Below are positions 16,716 through 25,762 of a DNA stretch of 64,000 nt, one piece after another. The position numbers were made by a program, and so were the translations under genes. This DNA comes from Owenweeksia sp048267305. GTDB taxonomy: Bacteria; Bacteroidota; Bacteroidia; Flavobacteriales; Schleiferiaceae. Position 1 is the stretch's first letter, and the number at the start of each line of letters is the position of its first letter. The notes under the pieces were generated by a model. That model saw only the letters and a program-made list of their open reading frames with translations, was not told the origin of the DNA and searched no databases. The stretch spans positions 1 to 64,000 of the forward strand of contig JBLWXT010000011.1 in the NCBI GenBank assembly GCA_048267305.1, in the 5' to 3' direction.

Positions 16716-18032
16716 ATGTCTGAAGAATTCCTCCATTATCTCTGGAAATTTCAAAACTTCAATAAAGTAGGTTTAACCACCACAGAAGGGGAGGTGGTAA
16801 CCATTATTCACCCCGGTATTCACAATCATGATTCTGGCCCTGATTTTAGTGATGCCCGCATACAGATTGGGCAACAGCTATGGGCTGGCAATGTGGAAAT
16901 ACACATTAACTCTTCTGACTGGGCCAAACACGGCCATCAAAATGATGCAGCCTATGGCAATGTTATTTTACACGTGGTGTATGATGATGATAAGGAGGTG
17001 TTGGATCAAAATGACAAGCCCATTCCAACGATAATACTGAAAGGGCTTTTTGATGAATACCTCTATTGGCGCTATGAGCAGTTGGTGGGCACCAGAGATG
17101 TAATTCCCTGTGCGCAACAATTTCCGCAGGTGGATACCTTTATTAAGGAAACCATGTTGGAGCGGGTGTTGGTGGAGCGTTTGGAGCAAAAATCAGTACT
17201 AATTGAGGATTTATGGCAAAAGAACAACAAGGACTGGAACGAGACTTTTTACCAATGGATGGCACGCGGTTTTGGACTGAAGGTAAATGCAGACCCGATG
17301 TTAGTATTGGCTCGCAGCGTTCCGCAAAGTATTTTGGCAAAGCATAAGGACAGTCTTTTTCAATTGGAGGCTTTATTGTTTGGGGTAAGTGGAATGTTAG
17401 AACCCCTCGATACGATTCCGGCAGGGCCAGAATCAACTAGGGTGACAGATGAAGAGGATGACTATGCCCAACAGCTAAATAAGGAGTTTCAATTCCTGAA
17501 AAGCAAATACAAGCTGGAAAGCCTGAAGCCCAGTATCTGGAAATTCGCGAAGTTACGTCCACCCTCATTTCCGGGAGTGCGTATTGGGCAGTTTGCGGCT
17601 CTCATCCACCGCAGTGAAAACCTGTTTTCAAAAGTATTGGGTACCGGCTCTTTAAAAGTATTAAGTCAGTTGCTTTCAGATTCGCCATCCATTTATTGGC
17701 GAGAGCATTATCGCTTTGGAGTAAAACACACGCGTACCAAGGCCGGTATGGGCGAGGCCTTTCAGCAAACGCTGGTCATCAATGTTATTATTCCGTTTTT
17801 TTTCATTTATGGAAAAATTAAGGATGAGCCATTTTATCGGCAGCGCGCCTTGGATTTGTTGGATCAAATGGCTCCGGAAAACAACAAAATCACCCGTATT
17901 TATAAGGAGCTTGGTTTAGAAATAAACTCCGGTTATCAGTCGCAGGCTGTAATACAGCTACACAATGTCTATTGCAGCACCAAAAAATGTTTAAATTGCA
18001 GCGTTGGAATTCATCTGATAAAACAACAATGA
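16716..18032 (+). CDS. DUF2851 family protein
   Basis: Cytoplasmic protein of 438 residues, from a family found mainly in Bacteroidota and without an assigned role. Recognised by the N-terminal EEFLHYLWKFQNF, then HPGIHNHDSGPDFSDARI, WAGNVEIHINSSDW and NVILHVVYDDD, and by the C-terminal cysteine group with spacing Cys-x4-Cys-x2-Cys (NVYCSTKKCLNCSVG), which could bind a metal. The middle is helical. Its stop codon overlaps the ATG of a PspC mini-protein (ATGA), so the two are translationally coupled. Confidence 0.88.
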   Translation: MSEEFLHYLWKFQNFNKVGLTTTEGEVVTIIHPGIHNHDSGPDFSDARIQIGQQLWAGNVEIHINSSDWAKHGHQNDAAYGNVILHVVYDDDKEVLDQNDKPIPTIILKGLFDEYLYWRYEQLVGTRDVIPCAQQFPQVDTFIKETMLERVLVERLEQKSVLIEDLWQKNNKDWNETFYQWMARGFGLKVNADPMLVLARSVPQSILAKHKDSLFQLEALLFGVSGMLEPLDTIPAGPESTRVTDEEDDYAQQLNKEFQFLKSKYKLESLKPSIWKFAKLRPPSFPGVRIGQFAALIHRSENLFSKVLGTGSLKVLSQLLSDSPSIYWREHYRFGVKHTRTKAGMGEAFQQTLVINVIIPFFFIYGKIKDEPFYRQRALDLLDQMAPENNKITRIYKELGLEINSGYQSQAVIQLHNVYCSTKKCLNCSVGIHLIKQQ

Positions 18033-18253
18033 GCATTGAGGAAATAAGAAATTATTGTGAGCGTAGAGGATTTGAAGTTTGTTCGCGAATGGGCGAACGC
18101 ATGGGTATAAAGCCAAGTGTGGTACGCCTTTACTTCATTTACACTTCCTTTTTAGCCTTTGGCTCACCACTTATCATTTATCTGTTTTTAGCTTTTTGGA
18201 TCCGTATTAAGGATTACCTAAAAGGTACCCGCACTTCAGTTTTAGATCTTTAG
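18029..18253 (+). CDS. PspC domain mini-protein (first of two)
   Basis: A 74-residue protein with a PspC-type domain: a short basic N-terminus (GFEVCSRMGERMGIKPSVVR) followed by one hydrophobic stretch, FGSPLIIYLFLAFWIRI. PspC domains act in the inner membrane, and in Enterobacteria PspC relays envelope stress. The start is the ATG overlapping the DUF2851 stop; an upstream ATG at 17972 would put 19 extra residues inside the DUF2851 reading frame and is less likely. A K+ channel gene starts 12 bases later, and a second PspC mini-gene follows that. Confidence 0.85.
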   Translation: MSIEEIRNYCERRGFEVCSRMGERMGIKPSVVRLYFIYTSFLAFGSPLIIYLFLAFWIRIKDYLKGTRTSVLDL

Positions 18254-18264
18254 CCCGCTAATTC

Positions 18265-19287
18265 ATGGCTGCATTTTCAAGGTTTGCCATATTTCGCAAT
18301 CTATATCTTGCCATTGGGGCACTGTTTGCTGTATTGGCTGCAGGTGTGCTCGGTTACAGCCTTATTGAGGATTACACTTTCTTAGAGTCATTTTATATGA
18401 CGGTAATCACCTTGAGCACCGTTGGATTTAAGGAAGTTCGCCCACTCTCGGATGGGGGGCAGGTTTTTACAGCATTCCTTATCATTAGCAGTTTTGGTAT
18501 TTTCGCCTATGCAATTTCGGTGGTAACACGTTCCGTACTTAGCGGAGAGCTTGGTTCCTACTATAAAGTATATCGCTTGCAAAATCAAATTGAAAAATTA
18601 GAAGGCCACATCATCATTTGTGGCTTTGGCCGAAATGGCCGAAGAGCTGCCAAAAAGCTGCAGGCCTATAAGCAGGATTTTGTGATTATTGAAAATGATG
18701 AGGACATCATTGAGCAATACCTGAAAGGGGAGAATATGCTTTTTATAAAAGGAGATGCTACAGCAGATGATATTCTGATTTCTGCCGGTATGTATAGGGC
18801 AAAATCTATAATTACCACTTTAAGTAAAGATGCCGATAACCTGTATGTGGTGATTAGTGCACGTCAGCTAAATAAGCAGATTAATATTATTAGCCGTGCC
18901 GCCAACGTAAGTACTGAAAAGAAGCTAAAGGCGGTAGGGGCAGACCATGTTGTTATGCCCGAAGGCGTTGGTGGTGCTCACATGGCTACGCTTGTAATGT
19001 CTCCCAATATTGTTGAGTTTCTCGAATTTATTTCTGTGGAGGGAAGCTCTAGTATTAATCTGGAGGAAATAGAAGTAAGCCAGATAACCGGCAGTAGTGA
19101 AAGTATGCCACTAAAGGATTTGGCACTGCGTCAAAAAACCGGATGTACTATTATTGGCCTCAAAACACCAGAGGGAAAATACATAATTAACCCAGGGGCA
19201 GATACTGTGTTAACCCATCACTCCAAGCTATTTGTGTTGGGTAAGCCCGAAGAAATCAAAGACCTTTATAAATTTTTACACGCATGA
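18265..19287 (+). CDS. Potassium channel with TrkA/RCK domains
   Basis: Inner-membrane K+ channel of 340 residues. Two membrane helices (about 11-33 and 66-88) bracket a pore loop with the filter Thr-Val-Gly-Phe (residues 52-55, in TLSTVGFKEV), a Phe variant of the usual TVGYG. A Rossmann RCK-N domain starts at HIIICGFGRNGRRAAKKL (glycine motif at 120-125) and includes GDATADDILISAG. An RCK-C (TrkA-C) domain occupies about residues 255-340. Nucleotides or ions bound by RCK domains usually gate such channels. The stop overlaps the start of a second PspC mini-gene (ATGA). Confidence 0.92.
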   Translation: MAAFSRFAIFRNLYLAIGALFAVLAAGVLGYSLIEDYTFLESFYMTVITLSTVGFKEVRPLSDGGQVFTAFLIISSFGIFAYAISVVTRSVLSGELGSYYKVYRLQNQIEKLEGHIIICGFGRNGRRAAKKLQAYKQDFVIIENDEDIIEQYLKGENMLFIKGDATADDILISAGMYRAKSIITTLSKDADNLYVVISARQLNKQINIISRAANVSTEKKLKAVGADHVVMPEGVGGAHMATLVMSPNIVEFLEFISVEGSSSINLEEIEVSQITGSSESMPLKDLALRQKTGCTIIGLKTPEGKYIINPGADTVLTHHSKLFVLGKPEEIKDLYKFLHA

Positions 19288-19448
19288 CAGAATCTAAAAT
19301 ACTGGGCGTTTGTGCCTGGCTCAGCGCTAAATTTGAGATTGATGTAACCACACTAAGAATCATTTTTGTAATAGCCACCATTTTAGGTGTAGGCTCCCCA
19401 ATTCTCATCTACCTTATATTGGCATTGGTAAAACCAAAATATTATTGA
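19284..19448 (+). CDS. PspC domain mini-protein (second), 54 residues
   Basis: Short gene read directly from the sequence: an ATG overlapping the TGA of the K+ channel gene, 54 codons and a TGA. The product is almost exactly one PspC domain: ILGVCAWLSAKFEID, then TLRIIFVIATILG, then GSPILIYLILALVKP. The segment Gly-Ser-Pro-x-x-Ile-Tyr-Leu-x-Leu-Ala is shared with the PspC mini-protein upstream of the channel. Overlap, reading-frame integrity and family match make it a real gene despite its size. It is presumably a single-pass or hairpin membrane peptide cotranslated with the channel. Confidence 0.85.
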   Translation: MTESKILGVCAWLSAKFEIDVTTLRIIFVIATILGVGSPILIYLILALVKPKYY

Positions 19449-19488
19449 TCTCAATTCCATCAAAACTCCACACTCTAAACTTTCATTC

Positions 19489-20385
19489 ATGAAAATACTC
19501 GTTACCGGATCCAACGGCCTGCTTGGGCAAAAACTCGTTCATAAACTTTCAACAGATCCTGAAGTAGAATTGATAGCCACCGCTCGCGGTGAAAACCGAC
19601 TGAAGAAGGCAAGTGGATATGAATACCGCTCTTTGGATATCACTAATGAAGCTGAGGTAGCACAAACCATTGCTGAGGTAAAACCCGATGTAGTTATCAA
19701 TACAGCGGCTATGACTAATGTGGATGCCTGTGAGGCTGACAGGGAAGGTTGTGATAAGCTTAATGTAGATGCCGTTCAATACATCGTTGATGCCTGTGAA
19801 AGGAATGATGTGCATTTGGTACACCTGTCTACCGACTTTATTTTTGATGGAGAAGATGGCCCTTACGCAGAAGATGCCGAGCCAAACCCACTGAGCTACT
19901 ATGGTGAATCAAAGCTTAAAGCTGAGAAGATTGTTGAAGGAAGCAATGTAAAGGCTGCAATTTTACGTACCGTTTTGGTTTACGGCATAGCCGAAGATAT
20001 GAGCCGCTCCAATATTGTGCTTTGGGCAAAAGGCGCTTTGGAAAAAGGAAAGGAAATAACTGTGGTTGACGATCAGTTTCGTTCACCTACCCTCGCAGAA
20101 GACCTTGCTGATGGCTGTATCTTAGCTGCCAAGCAAAAAGCCACGGGAGTTTACAATATCTCTGGTAAGGATCAAATGAGTATTATTGAATTGGTTCGCG
20201 CTGTTGCGGATCACTGGAAGCTGGATAAATCCATTATCCTGCCCGTTAGCTCCACAACCTTAAATCAGGCAGCTAAACGTCCACCAGTTACAGGTTTTGT
20301 GTTAGATAAAGCCATAAAGGAGTTGGGTTATAAACCTCATTCATTTTCGGAAGGATTGGCTATTGTTGAGGAGCAGATGAGGTAG
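19489..20385 (+). CDS. SDR family sugar reductase, RmlD-like (dTDP-4-dehydrorhamnose reductase family)
   Basis: NAD(P)-dependent reductase of 298 residues. The nucleotide-binding GSNGLLGQ lies at residues 7-14, the catalytic Tyr138-x3-Lys142 in SYYGESK, and the RmlD-type substrate segment STDFIFDG at about 114-121, followed by DDQFRSPTLAEDLA. RmlD makes dTDP-L-rhamnose, but no rmlA, rmlB or rmlC is nearby, so the substrate is uncertain; stand-alone RmlD homologues are common in Bacteroidota. It lies 40 bases after the second PspC gene and may be the last gene of that operon. Confidence 0.85.
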   Translation: MKILVTGSNGLLGQKLVHKLSTDPEVELIATARGENRLKKASGYEYRSLDITNEAEVAQTIAEVKPDVVINTAAMTNVDACEADREGCDKLNVDAVQYIVDACERNDVHLVHLSTDFIFDGEDGPYAEDAEPNPLSYYGESKLKAEKIVEGSNVKAAILRTVLVYGIAEDMSRSNIVLWAKGALEKGKEITVVDDQFRSPTLAEDLADGCILAAKQKATGVYNISGKDQMSIIELVRAVADHWKLDKSIILPVSSTTLNQAAKRPPVTGFVLDKAIKELGYKPHSFSEGLAIVEEQMR

Positions 20386-20433
20386 TTATCACATTATATT
20401 AGTGGGACTTGTATGTTCAAAATCTGGAGATGT

Positions 20434-20781
20434 TTATATCTTGATTTTTTTCCAAAATAGCCACCAGGGTACCAGTTTGTTTTTATAGTACTTTATATAG
20501 TGTTCCTCGCCATGGTGCTCAATCCAAAACATTCTAAAGGCATTTTTTAGAATGGGATGATCTTCGATATTAAGATTTCCTTTAGGGTAAGTTAACCCGG
20601 AACTAATAATCGAGGCTCTAAAAGCAGCTGTACCTATCAGATCAAGCGCCACCCCTAAATCATTCTCTGTCCAATCAAATTCTTTTTGGAGGTGGGTTAT
20701 GATTTCGTGAGTATCCTTTATCCCCTTTTTACGAAGATTCAACACAGAGTTGATAAAGTACTCAGCTTCGATGTTAGTCAA
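20434..20781 (-). CDS. Hypothetical protein, 115 residues
   Basis: I do not recognise this family. It is soluble and helical, with no signal peptide. The C-terminus is notably aromatic and basic (KLVPWWLFWKKIKI), which could give peripheral membrane or protein contact. It lies 26 bases downstream of the 2OG oxygenase gene on the same strand and could be the last gene of that transcript. Its 3' end faces the RmlD-like gene across 48 bases in which I see no hairpin. Confidence 0.65.
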   Translation of the reverse strand: MTNIEAEYFINSVLNLRKKGIKDTHEIITHLQKEFDWTENDLGVALDLIGTAAFRASIISSGLTYPKGNLNIEDHPILKNAFRMFWIEHHGEEHYIKYYKNKLVPWWLFWKKIKI

Positions 20782-20807
20782 TTCAGCCGTTTTTTATTAA
20801 AAACTAC

Positions 20808-21635
20808 TTACTTTTTCCTCTTTTTATTCTTATCCTGAAAATCCAGAGACTTCATTCCCAGTGCCTGCAAAAACTGCTTAGCACGGATTTTAATTGATTC
20901 CTTGGTTTCAGTAAGTACCTTTTTGCGGAAACCTTCATCAGGTCTGGTTACAAATTTAGAGTCGCGATATTTAAAGCCCTCGCCAATTTCCGTGTAGTAA
21001 TAGGTATAGAATGATTTTCTGGATTCGCCTTCAGGGATATTGATTTTGGAATAGCCATGAGGGGAATTGTCATCAGTGTAAAATATCACGGCCCGGTTAT
21101 GATTGGGAGCAATATGATGATGCTTCACCTTCATATCCTTATCCCACAACTCAAGGTGGCCACCATATTCATCCTTCCAGTTTTTGTTGAGGTAAATAAG
21201 CAGATTTACCCTGCGCCATAAACCAGCTTCGGGGTTGAGGTTTACATCTACGTGCACATCCACATAGCTGCCGTTTCCGCCCTGATGTACCCCACTGCCT
21301 AATGAATCACGTGTGGTAATCAAATCCTCCATTCCGGTGATCCTACGCATCCATTGGTAAAACTCATCACTGCCAACTACTTCGCGTAATTCAGAAAATG
21401 CCGGATCCCATCTTTCAAAGTGATAATCCTCGGCCTTTTTTTCATTTAAACTTTTACGCTTCACATTTAAAGACTCCAGGCTTGGGAAGTTTTCGTAAAG
21501 CCTATCTGCCAAATCCTGATCCAAAAAATTATCTAAAACCAAGTGTTTACAAGGTATGGCAGTAAAGTACTGGCGGTGCAAGTGCTCGCGTGCCTCTTCT
21601 GATGTATAGGTAGGATTTATGTGTTTGATGTCCAT
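20808..21635 (-). CDS. 2-oxoglutarate/Fe(II)-dependent oxygenase (prolyl 4-hydroxylase-like)
   Basis: Cytoplasmic oxygenase of 275 residues with a double-stranded beta-helix fold. The iron ligands are visible: His128-x-Asp130 (in YVDVHVDVN) and a distal His193 (in SPHGY), with Arg206 (in ESRKSFYTYYYT) placed to bind the 2-oxoglutarate carboxylate. LLIYLNKNWKDEYGGHLELW between them is typical of the 2OG-FeII_Oxy_3 group, which hydroxylates proteins or small molecules. The C-terminus is Lys-rich. No substrate can be inferred from the neighbours. Confidence 0.88.
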   Translation of the reverse strand: MDIKHINPTYTSEEAREHLHRQYFTAIPCKHLVLDNFLDQDLADRLYENFPSLESLNVKRKSLNEKKAEDYHFERWDPAFSELREVVGSDEFYQWMRRITGMEDLITTRDSLGSGVHQGGNGSYVDVHVDVNLNPEAGLWRRVNLLIYLNKNWKDEYGGHLELWDKDMKVKHHHIAPNHNRAVIFYTDDNSPHGYSKINIPEGESRKSFYTYYYTEIGEGFKYRDSKFVTRPDEGFRKKVLTETKESIKIRAKQFLQALGMKSLDFQDKNKKRKK

Positions 21636-21767
21636 AGCGTTCGGATTTTAATCGTGGCTCAAAATTAAGCTTATTTGCTCGTAGTGTAAAGGCAGGTCAA
21701 CAAGTTTTAAGCCGAATCTTACAATAACAGTTTTTACCAATGGAGACATTGGCATGACGGATTTGCC

Positions 21768-22550
21768 CTATTTCCTCAACATCTTATAAAGTAAGCCTGG
21801 TACAAAAGTGTGAAGAGGCACAGCGAGCAGTTCTTTCCTACCGATGTAGTGATGGAACTTATCTTTTTGCATGGCCTTTAAAAGTTTTTTGGCAAACACA
21901 GGCGTAGGCATACCATTCTCCTGTGCAGGGCTGTTTTTTTCCACCTTAGTGCCATCGGGCCTTAAAGAGTTTATAGTGACATTGGTTTGAATAAAGCCAG
22001 GGCTAACCACTTGAATTTTCACGGGGGTTTTATAAAGTTCTTCTTTAAGACTTTCGTAGTAGAGCGTTACAGCTGCTTTAGAAGCTGAGTAGGCTGCAAG
22101 ATTGGCTTGTCCAAACTTACCGGCCATGCTGCTGATAACGGTGATCTGTCCTTTGCCTGAAGCCAGCATTTTTGGTAGTATGGCTTTACTCAAAGCCACA
22201 TTTCCGAAATAGTTGATTTCAAAAACTTTTCGTTCCACTTCGTTTTTGGTTTCCAGGGAGGGCCCAAATTGACCTATTCCACCATTGTTAAGAAGTATGT
22301 CAATTCCATCAAAAAATGTCCAGGCATCGGTTACCCATTGCCCGGATTCGGAGTGATTTTGCAAGTCCAGCGGCAAAATTTTTACCTTTTCAGGGAATTG
22401 GCATTCCGATTTTACTCGTTTTAATTCAATTTCTCGCCTCGCGGAAATTATTAAGTTTGCCCCTTGCTGTGAGAGGAGCTTTGCCGTGGCTTCTCCGATT
22501 CCGGAGGAAGCCCCTGTAACCCAAACAGTTTTACCTTTGTAGTAAGACAT
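21768..22550 (-). CDS. Short-chain dehydrogenase/reductase
   Basis: Classical SDR of 260 residues. The cofactor motif TGASSGIG is at residues 12-19, LLNNGGIG is in the NNAG position, Ser140/141 lies in VISSMAG, and the catalytic Tyr154-x3-Lys158 in YSASK. The C-terminus (KFHHYIGRKELLAVPLHTFVPGLLYKML) resembles the DHRS7-like and YqjQ subgroup, with a hydrophobic end that may touch membranes. The substrate is unknown. It is 132 bases upstream of the 2OG oxygenase on the same strand and divergent from rpmH. Confidence 0.9.
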   Translation of the reverse strand: MSYYKGKTVWVTGASSGIGEATAKLLSQQGANLIISARREIELKRVKSECQFPEKVKILPLDLQNHSESGQWVTDAWTFFDGIDILLNNGGIGQFGPSLETKNEVERKVFEINYFGNVALSKAILPKMLASGKGQITVISSMAGKFGQANLAAYSASKAAVTLYYESLKEELYKTPVKIQVVSPGFIQTNVTINSLRPDGTKVEKNSPAQENGMPTPVFAKKLLKAMQKDKFHHYIGRKELLAVPLHTFVPGLLYKMLRK

Positions 22551-22571
22551 AAAATATCTCTTTTATAAGTG

Positions 22572-22601
22572 TTGCATCTTTTGAAGATACTTGTATATTT
22601 G
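22572..22601 (+). promoter_or_regulatory. Promoter of rpmH
   Basis: TTG at 22572-22574 and TATATTTG at 22594-22601 are 19 bases apart, the best-formed Bacteroidota-type promoter in the window. The ATG of rpmH lies 40 bases after the -7 box. A strong promoter is expected for a ribosomal protein gene. Confidence 0.8.
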
Positions 22602-22641
22602 CAGCCCGAAAATAGAAAACGCACGGTAAAGATATATTAAG

Positions 22642-22800
22642 ATGAAGCGGACTTATCAACCATCGAATAGAAAAAGAAGAAACAAGCACGGATTCCGTGA
22701 AAGAATGGCTTCTGCCAGTGGCCGTAAGGTTTTGGCATTGCGCAGAGCAAAAGGCCGCAAAAGATTAACCGTTTCTCATGACGGAAATCATAAAGCCTAA
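22642..22800 (+). CDS. rpmH: 50S ribosomal protein L34
   Basis: Short gene of 52 codons read directly from the sequence. The product begins MKRTYQPSNRKRRNKHGF and continues RERMASASGRKVLALRRAKG, the highly conserved basic L34 sequence; the family is normally 44-52 residues. L34 binds 23S rRNA in the large subunit. It has a strong promoter and its own terminator at 22828. No rnpA or dnaA is next to it, unlike the classical origin-region arrangement, but rpmH is often separate in Bacteroidota. Confidence 0.97.
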   Translation: MKRTYQPSNRKRRNKHGFRERMASASGRKVLALRRAKGRKRLTVSHDGNHKA

Positions 22801-22827
22801 TATGTCTTTAGTTTTATAATACTATAA

Positions 22828-22858
22828 AGGTGTTGCCGTTGGTAACACCTTTTTTTTT
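22828..22858 (+). terminator. Intrinsic terminator after rpmH
   Basis: Ten-base arms with one mismatch (22828-22837 and 22841-22850), a three-base loop and eight T residues directly after. It separates rpmH from carB. Confidence 0.9.
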
Positions 22859-22912
22859 GCCTTTTTTAATTTTTCGCACAACCTCCTCACTTTTAAAAGA
22901 TTGAAATAAGAT

Positions 22913-25762
22913 ATGCCAAAGGATAACTCAATTAAATCGGTACTCATAATTGGAAGCGGACCCATCGTAATTGGTCAGGCATGTGAGTTTGACTATGCAG
23001 GATCACAAGCTTCACGCTCCCTTCGCGAAGAGGGTATTGAGGTTACCCTGATCAACTCCAACCCTGCTACTATCATGACGGATAAGGTTGTGGCAGATAA
23101 TGTTTACCTGCTTCCATTAGAGGTGGAATCCCTCGAAAAAATACTTAAAGAACATAAGATAGACGCGGTATTGCCAACCATGGGTGGGCAAACAGCCCTT
23201 AACCTTTGCATTGAAGCAGATAAGGATGGTATTTGGGAAGAGTATGGTGTAAAGATTATTGGTGTTGACATTGATGCCATTAACATTACTGAAAACAGGG
23301 AGGAGTTTAAGCAATTGATGGGCCGCATAGATGTGCCTGTTGCCCCTGCAAAAACGGCTACATCTTACCTTCAGGGTAAGGAAGTGGCTCAGGAATTTGG
23401 CTTCCCGCTTTGTATTCGTCCGTCATTTACCCTGGGCGGCTCGGGTGCAACCTTTGTTTTTACAAAAGACGAATTTGAAGCGGCACTTTCTAGAGGACTT
23501 GAAGCATCTCCTATTCACGAAGTACTTATTGATAAAGCCCTGTTGGGTTGGAAGGAATATGAGTTGGAGCTTTTAAGAGACTCTAACGACAATGTTATTA
23601 TTATCTGCTCCATAGAAAATATGGACCCCATGGGAATCCATACCGGAGACTCAATTACTGTGGCTCCTGCTATGACACTCTCTGATACTACATATCAGAA
23701 AATGCGCGATATGGCCATCAAAATGATGCGGTCCATAGGCACCTTTGCGGGAGGTTGTAACGTACAGTTTGCGGTGAGCGATGATGCCAATGAAGATATA
23801 GTTGCCATTGAAATTAATCCACGGGTTTCGCGCTCTTCTGCCTTGGCTAGTAAAGCAACTGGTTATCCTATTGCAAAAATCGCAGCCAAATTGGCCATTG
23901 GTTATCATTTAGATGAACTGATGAACCAGATCACCAAAACCACTACAGCCTATTTTGAGCCTACGCTCGATTATGTGATTGTAAAAATTCCACGTTGGAA
24001 CTTTGATAAGTTTGAAGGTGCTGACCGTAGGTTAGGCCTGCAAATGAAGTCGGTGGGAGAAGTGATGGGAATAGGTCGTTCTTTTCAGGAGGCCCTTAAT
24101 AAAGCAGCACAGTCACTTGAGATTAAACGCAATGGCCTGGGTGCTGACGGCAAAGGATATACCGATCAGGATAAAGTGTTGGAAATGCTTGAAAAAGCCA
24201 GCTGGAACAGGGTATTTGTAATTTATGATGCCATCCAGTTAGGTATTCCTTTAAGGAGGATTCAGGAGATTACCCGCATAGATATGTGGTTCCTGAAACA
24301 AATTGAAGAAACCGTTCGCCTACAGGAAGAAATTGAGAAATACAATATAGATACACTACCTCGCGATTTGTTGCTTGAAGCCAAAATGAAAGGTTTTGCT
24401 GACAGACAAATTGCCTATATGCTTGGTAAGCTGGAGAGTGAAGTACACACCAAACGTACCGAAATGGGTATAAACAGGGTGTGGAAACTCGTTGATACCT
24501 GCGCTGCGGAATTTCAGGCGCAAACCCCCTATTACTATTCTACTTTCGAAAATGAAATGCAGGATGCAGAGGGTAACCTGTATTCTGAGAACGAAAGCAA
24601 GCCATCTGATAAACCTAAAATAATTGTGTTGGGCTCTGGTCCAAACCGTATCGGACAGGGTATTGAGTTTGATTATTGCTGTGTACATGGTGTGCTTGCC
24701 GCTAAGGAGTGTGGCTACGAAACCATTATGATTAACTGTAATCCTGAAACGGTTTCCACAGATTTTGATACAGCTGACAAGCTTTATTTTGAGCCGGTTT
24801 TTTGGGAGCATATCTACGATATCATCCTTAATGAAAAACCCGAAGGTGTAATTGTGCAGCTTGGTGGCCAAACGGCTTTGAAGCTTGCCGAGAAATTGGA
24901 TCGTTATAACATTCCAATTATCGGTACTGATTATAAATCTCTGGATTTGGCGGAAGATCGCGGACGTTTTTCTGAGCTGTTGAAAGAGAATGACATTCCT
25001 TATCCAAAGTTTGGTGTAATTACCAATGCTGAGGAGGCGCGTACTCTTGCTAATGAATTGGGCTTCCCGATTTTGGTAAGACCATCCTATGTGCTTGGTG
25101 GGCAGGGAATGAAGATTGTGATCAACCAGGATGAACTGGAGCATCACGTGGTGGAGTTGTTTAAAACCATCCCTGGAAACAGGATATTGCTGGATAATTA
25201 TCTGGCGGGAGCCATAGAGGCTGAAGCCGATGCAATATGTGATGGAGAGAATGTGTACATCATTGGTATAATGGAGCATGTGGAGCCTTGTGGAGTGCAC
25301 TCTGGCGATAGTAATGCCACTTTACCACCCTTTAACCTGGGGCATCTGGTGATGCAGCAAATTGAAGATCATACCAAGAAGATTGCGCTTGCGCTTAAAA
25401 CCGTAGGTTTGATTAACATTCAGTTTGCCATAAAGGATGATACGGTGTACATTATAGAGGCAAACCCAAGAGCTTCGCGTACTGTGCCATTTATTGCCAA
25501 GGCTTATGATGAACCTTACGTGAACTATGCCACTAAGGTTATGTTAAGGAAAAATAAAGTAACCGATTTTAAGTTTAATCCAAAGAAAAAAGGATGGGCT
25601 ATAAAGCAGCCGGTGTTCTCATTTAACAAATTTCCAAATGTGAATAAGAACCTGGGGCCAGAAATGAAATCAACCGGAGAAGCCATTTACTTTATAGATA
25701 GCCTTAGAGATCCGGTGTTTAAGAAGATATACGCTGAACGTAATTTATATTTGAGTAAGTAG
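22913..25762 (+). CDS. carB: Carbamoyl-phosphate synthase large subunit, short form without the MGS domain
   Basis: Makes carbamoyl phosphate for arginine and pyrimidine synthesis from bicarbonate, ATP and ammonia supplied by CarA. The product has 949 residues. Both ATP-grasp halves are present: the first with GSGPIVIGQACEFDYAG and GGSGATFVF, the second with GSGPNRIGQGIEFDYCC and RPSYVLGGQGM. After EMKSTGEAIYFIDSLRDPVF it stops at LYLSK, where the E. coli enzyme (1073 residues) continues into an MGS-like domain that binds UMP, IMP and ornithine. Short CarB proteins are typical of Bacteroidota as far as I recall. carA is not in the window. The next gene starts at the last base of its stop codon. 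Confidence 0.95.
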   Translation: MPKDNSIKSVLIIGSGPIVIGQACEFDYAGSQASRSLREEGIEVTLINSNPATIMTDKVVADNVYLLPLEVESLEKILKEHKIDAVLPTMGGQTALNLCIEADKDGIWEEYGVKIIGVDIDAINITENREEFKQLMGRIDVPVAPAKTATSYLQGKEVAQEFGFPLCIRPSFTLGGSGATFVFTKDEFEAALSRGLEASPIHEVLIDKALLGWKEYELELLRDSNDNVIIICSIENMDPMGIHTGDSITVAPAMTLSDTTYQKMRDMAIKMMRSIGTFAGGCNVQFAVSDDANEDIVAIEINPRVSRSSALASKATGYPIAKIAAKLAIGYHLDELMNQITKTTTAYFEPTLDYVIVKIPRWNFDKFEGADRRLGLQMKSVGEVMGIGRSFQEALNKAAQSLEIKRNGLGADGKGYTDQDKVLEMLEKASWNRVFVIYDAIQLGIPLRRIQEITRIDMWFLKQIEETVRLQEEIEKYNIDTLPRDLLLEAKMKGFADRQIAYMLGKLESEVHTKRTEMGINRVWKLVDTCAAEFQAQTPYYYSTFENEMQDAEGNLYSENESKPSDKPKIIVLGSGPNRIGQGIEFDYCCVHGVLAAKECGYETIMINCNPETVSTDFDTADKLYFEPVFWEHIYDIILNEKPEGVIVQLGGQTALKLAEKLDRYNIPIIGTDYKSLDLAEDRGRFSELLKENDIPYPKFGVITNAEEARTLANELGFPILVRPSYVLGGQGMKIVINQDELEHHVVELFKTIPGNRILLDNYLAGAIEAEADAICDGENVYIIGIMEHVEPCGVHSGDSNATLPPFNLGHLVMQQIEDHTKKIALALKTVGLINIQFAIKDDTVYIIEANPRASRTVPFIAKAYDEPYVNYATKVMLRKNKVTDFKFNPKKKGWAIKQPVFSFNKFPNVNKNLGPEMKSTGEAIYFIDSLRDPVFKKIYAERNLYLSK

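Noticed and set aside
24356..25300. 314-codon minus-strand ORF within carB
   Set aside because: Antisense to a fully conserved gene; the translation has no recognisable domain, and its length follows from carB codon usage.
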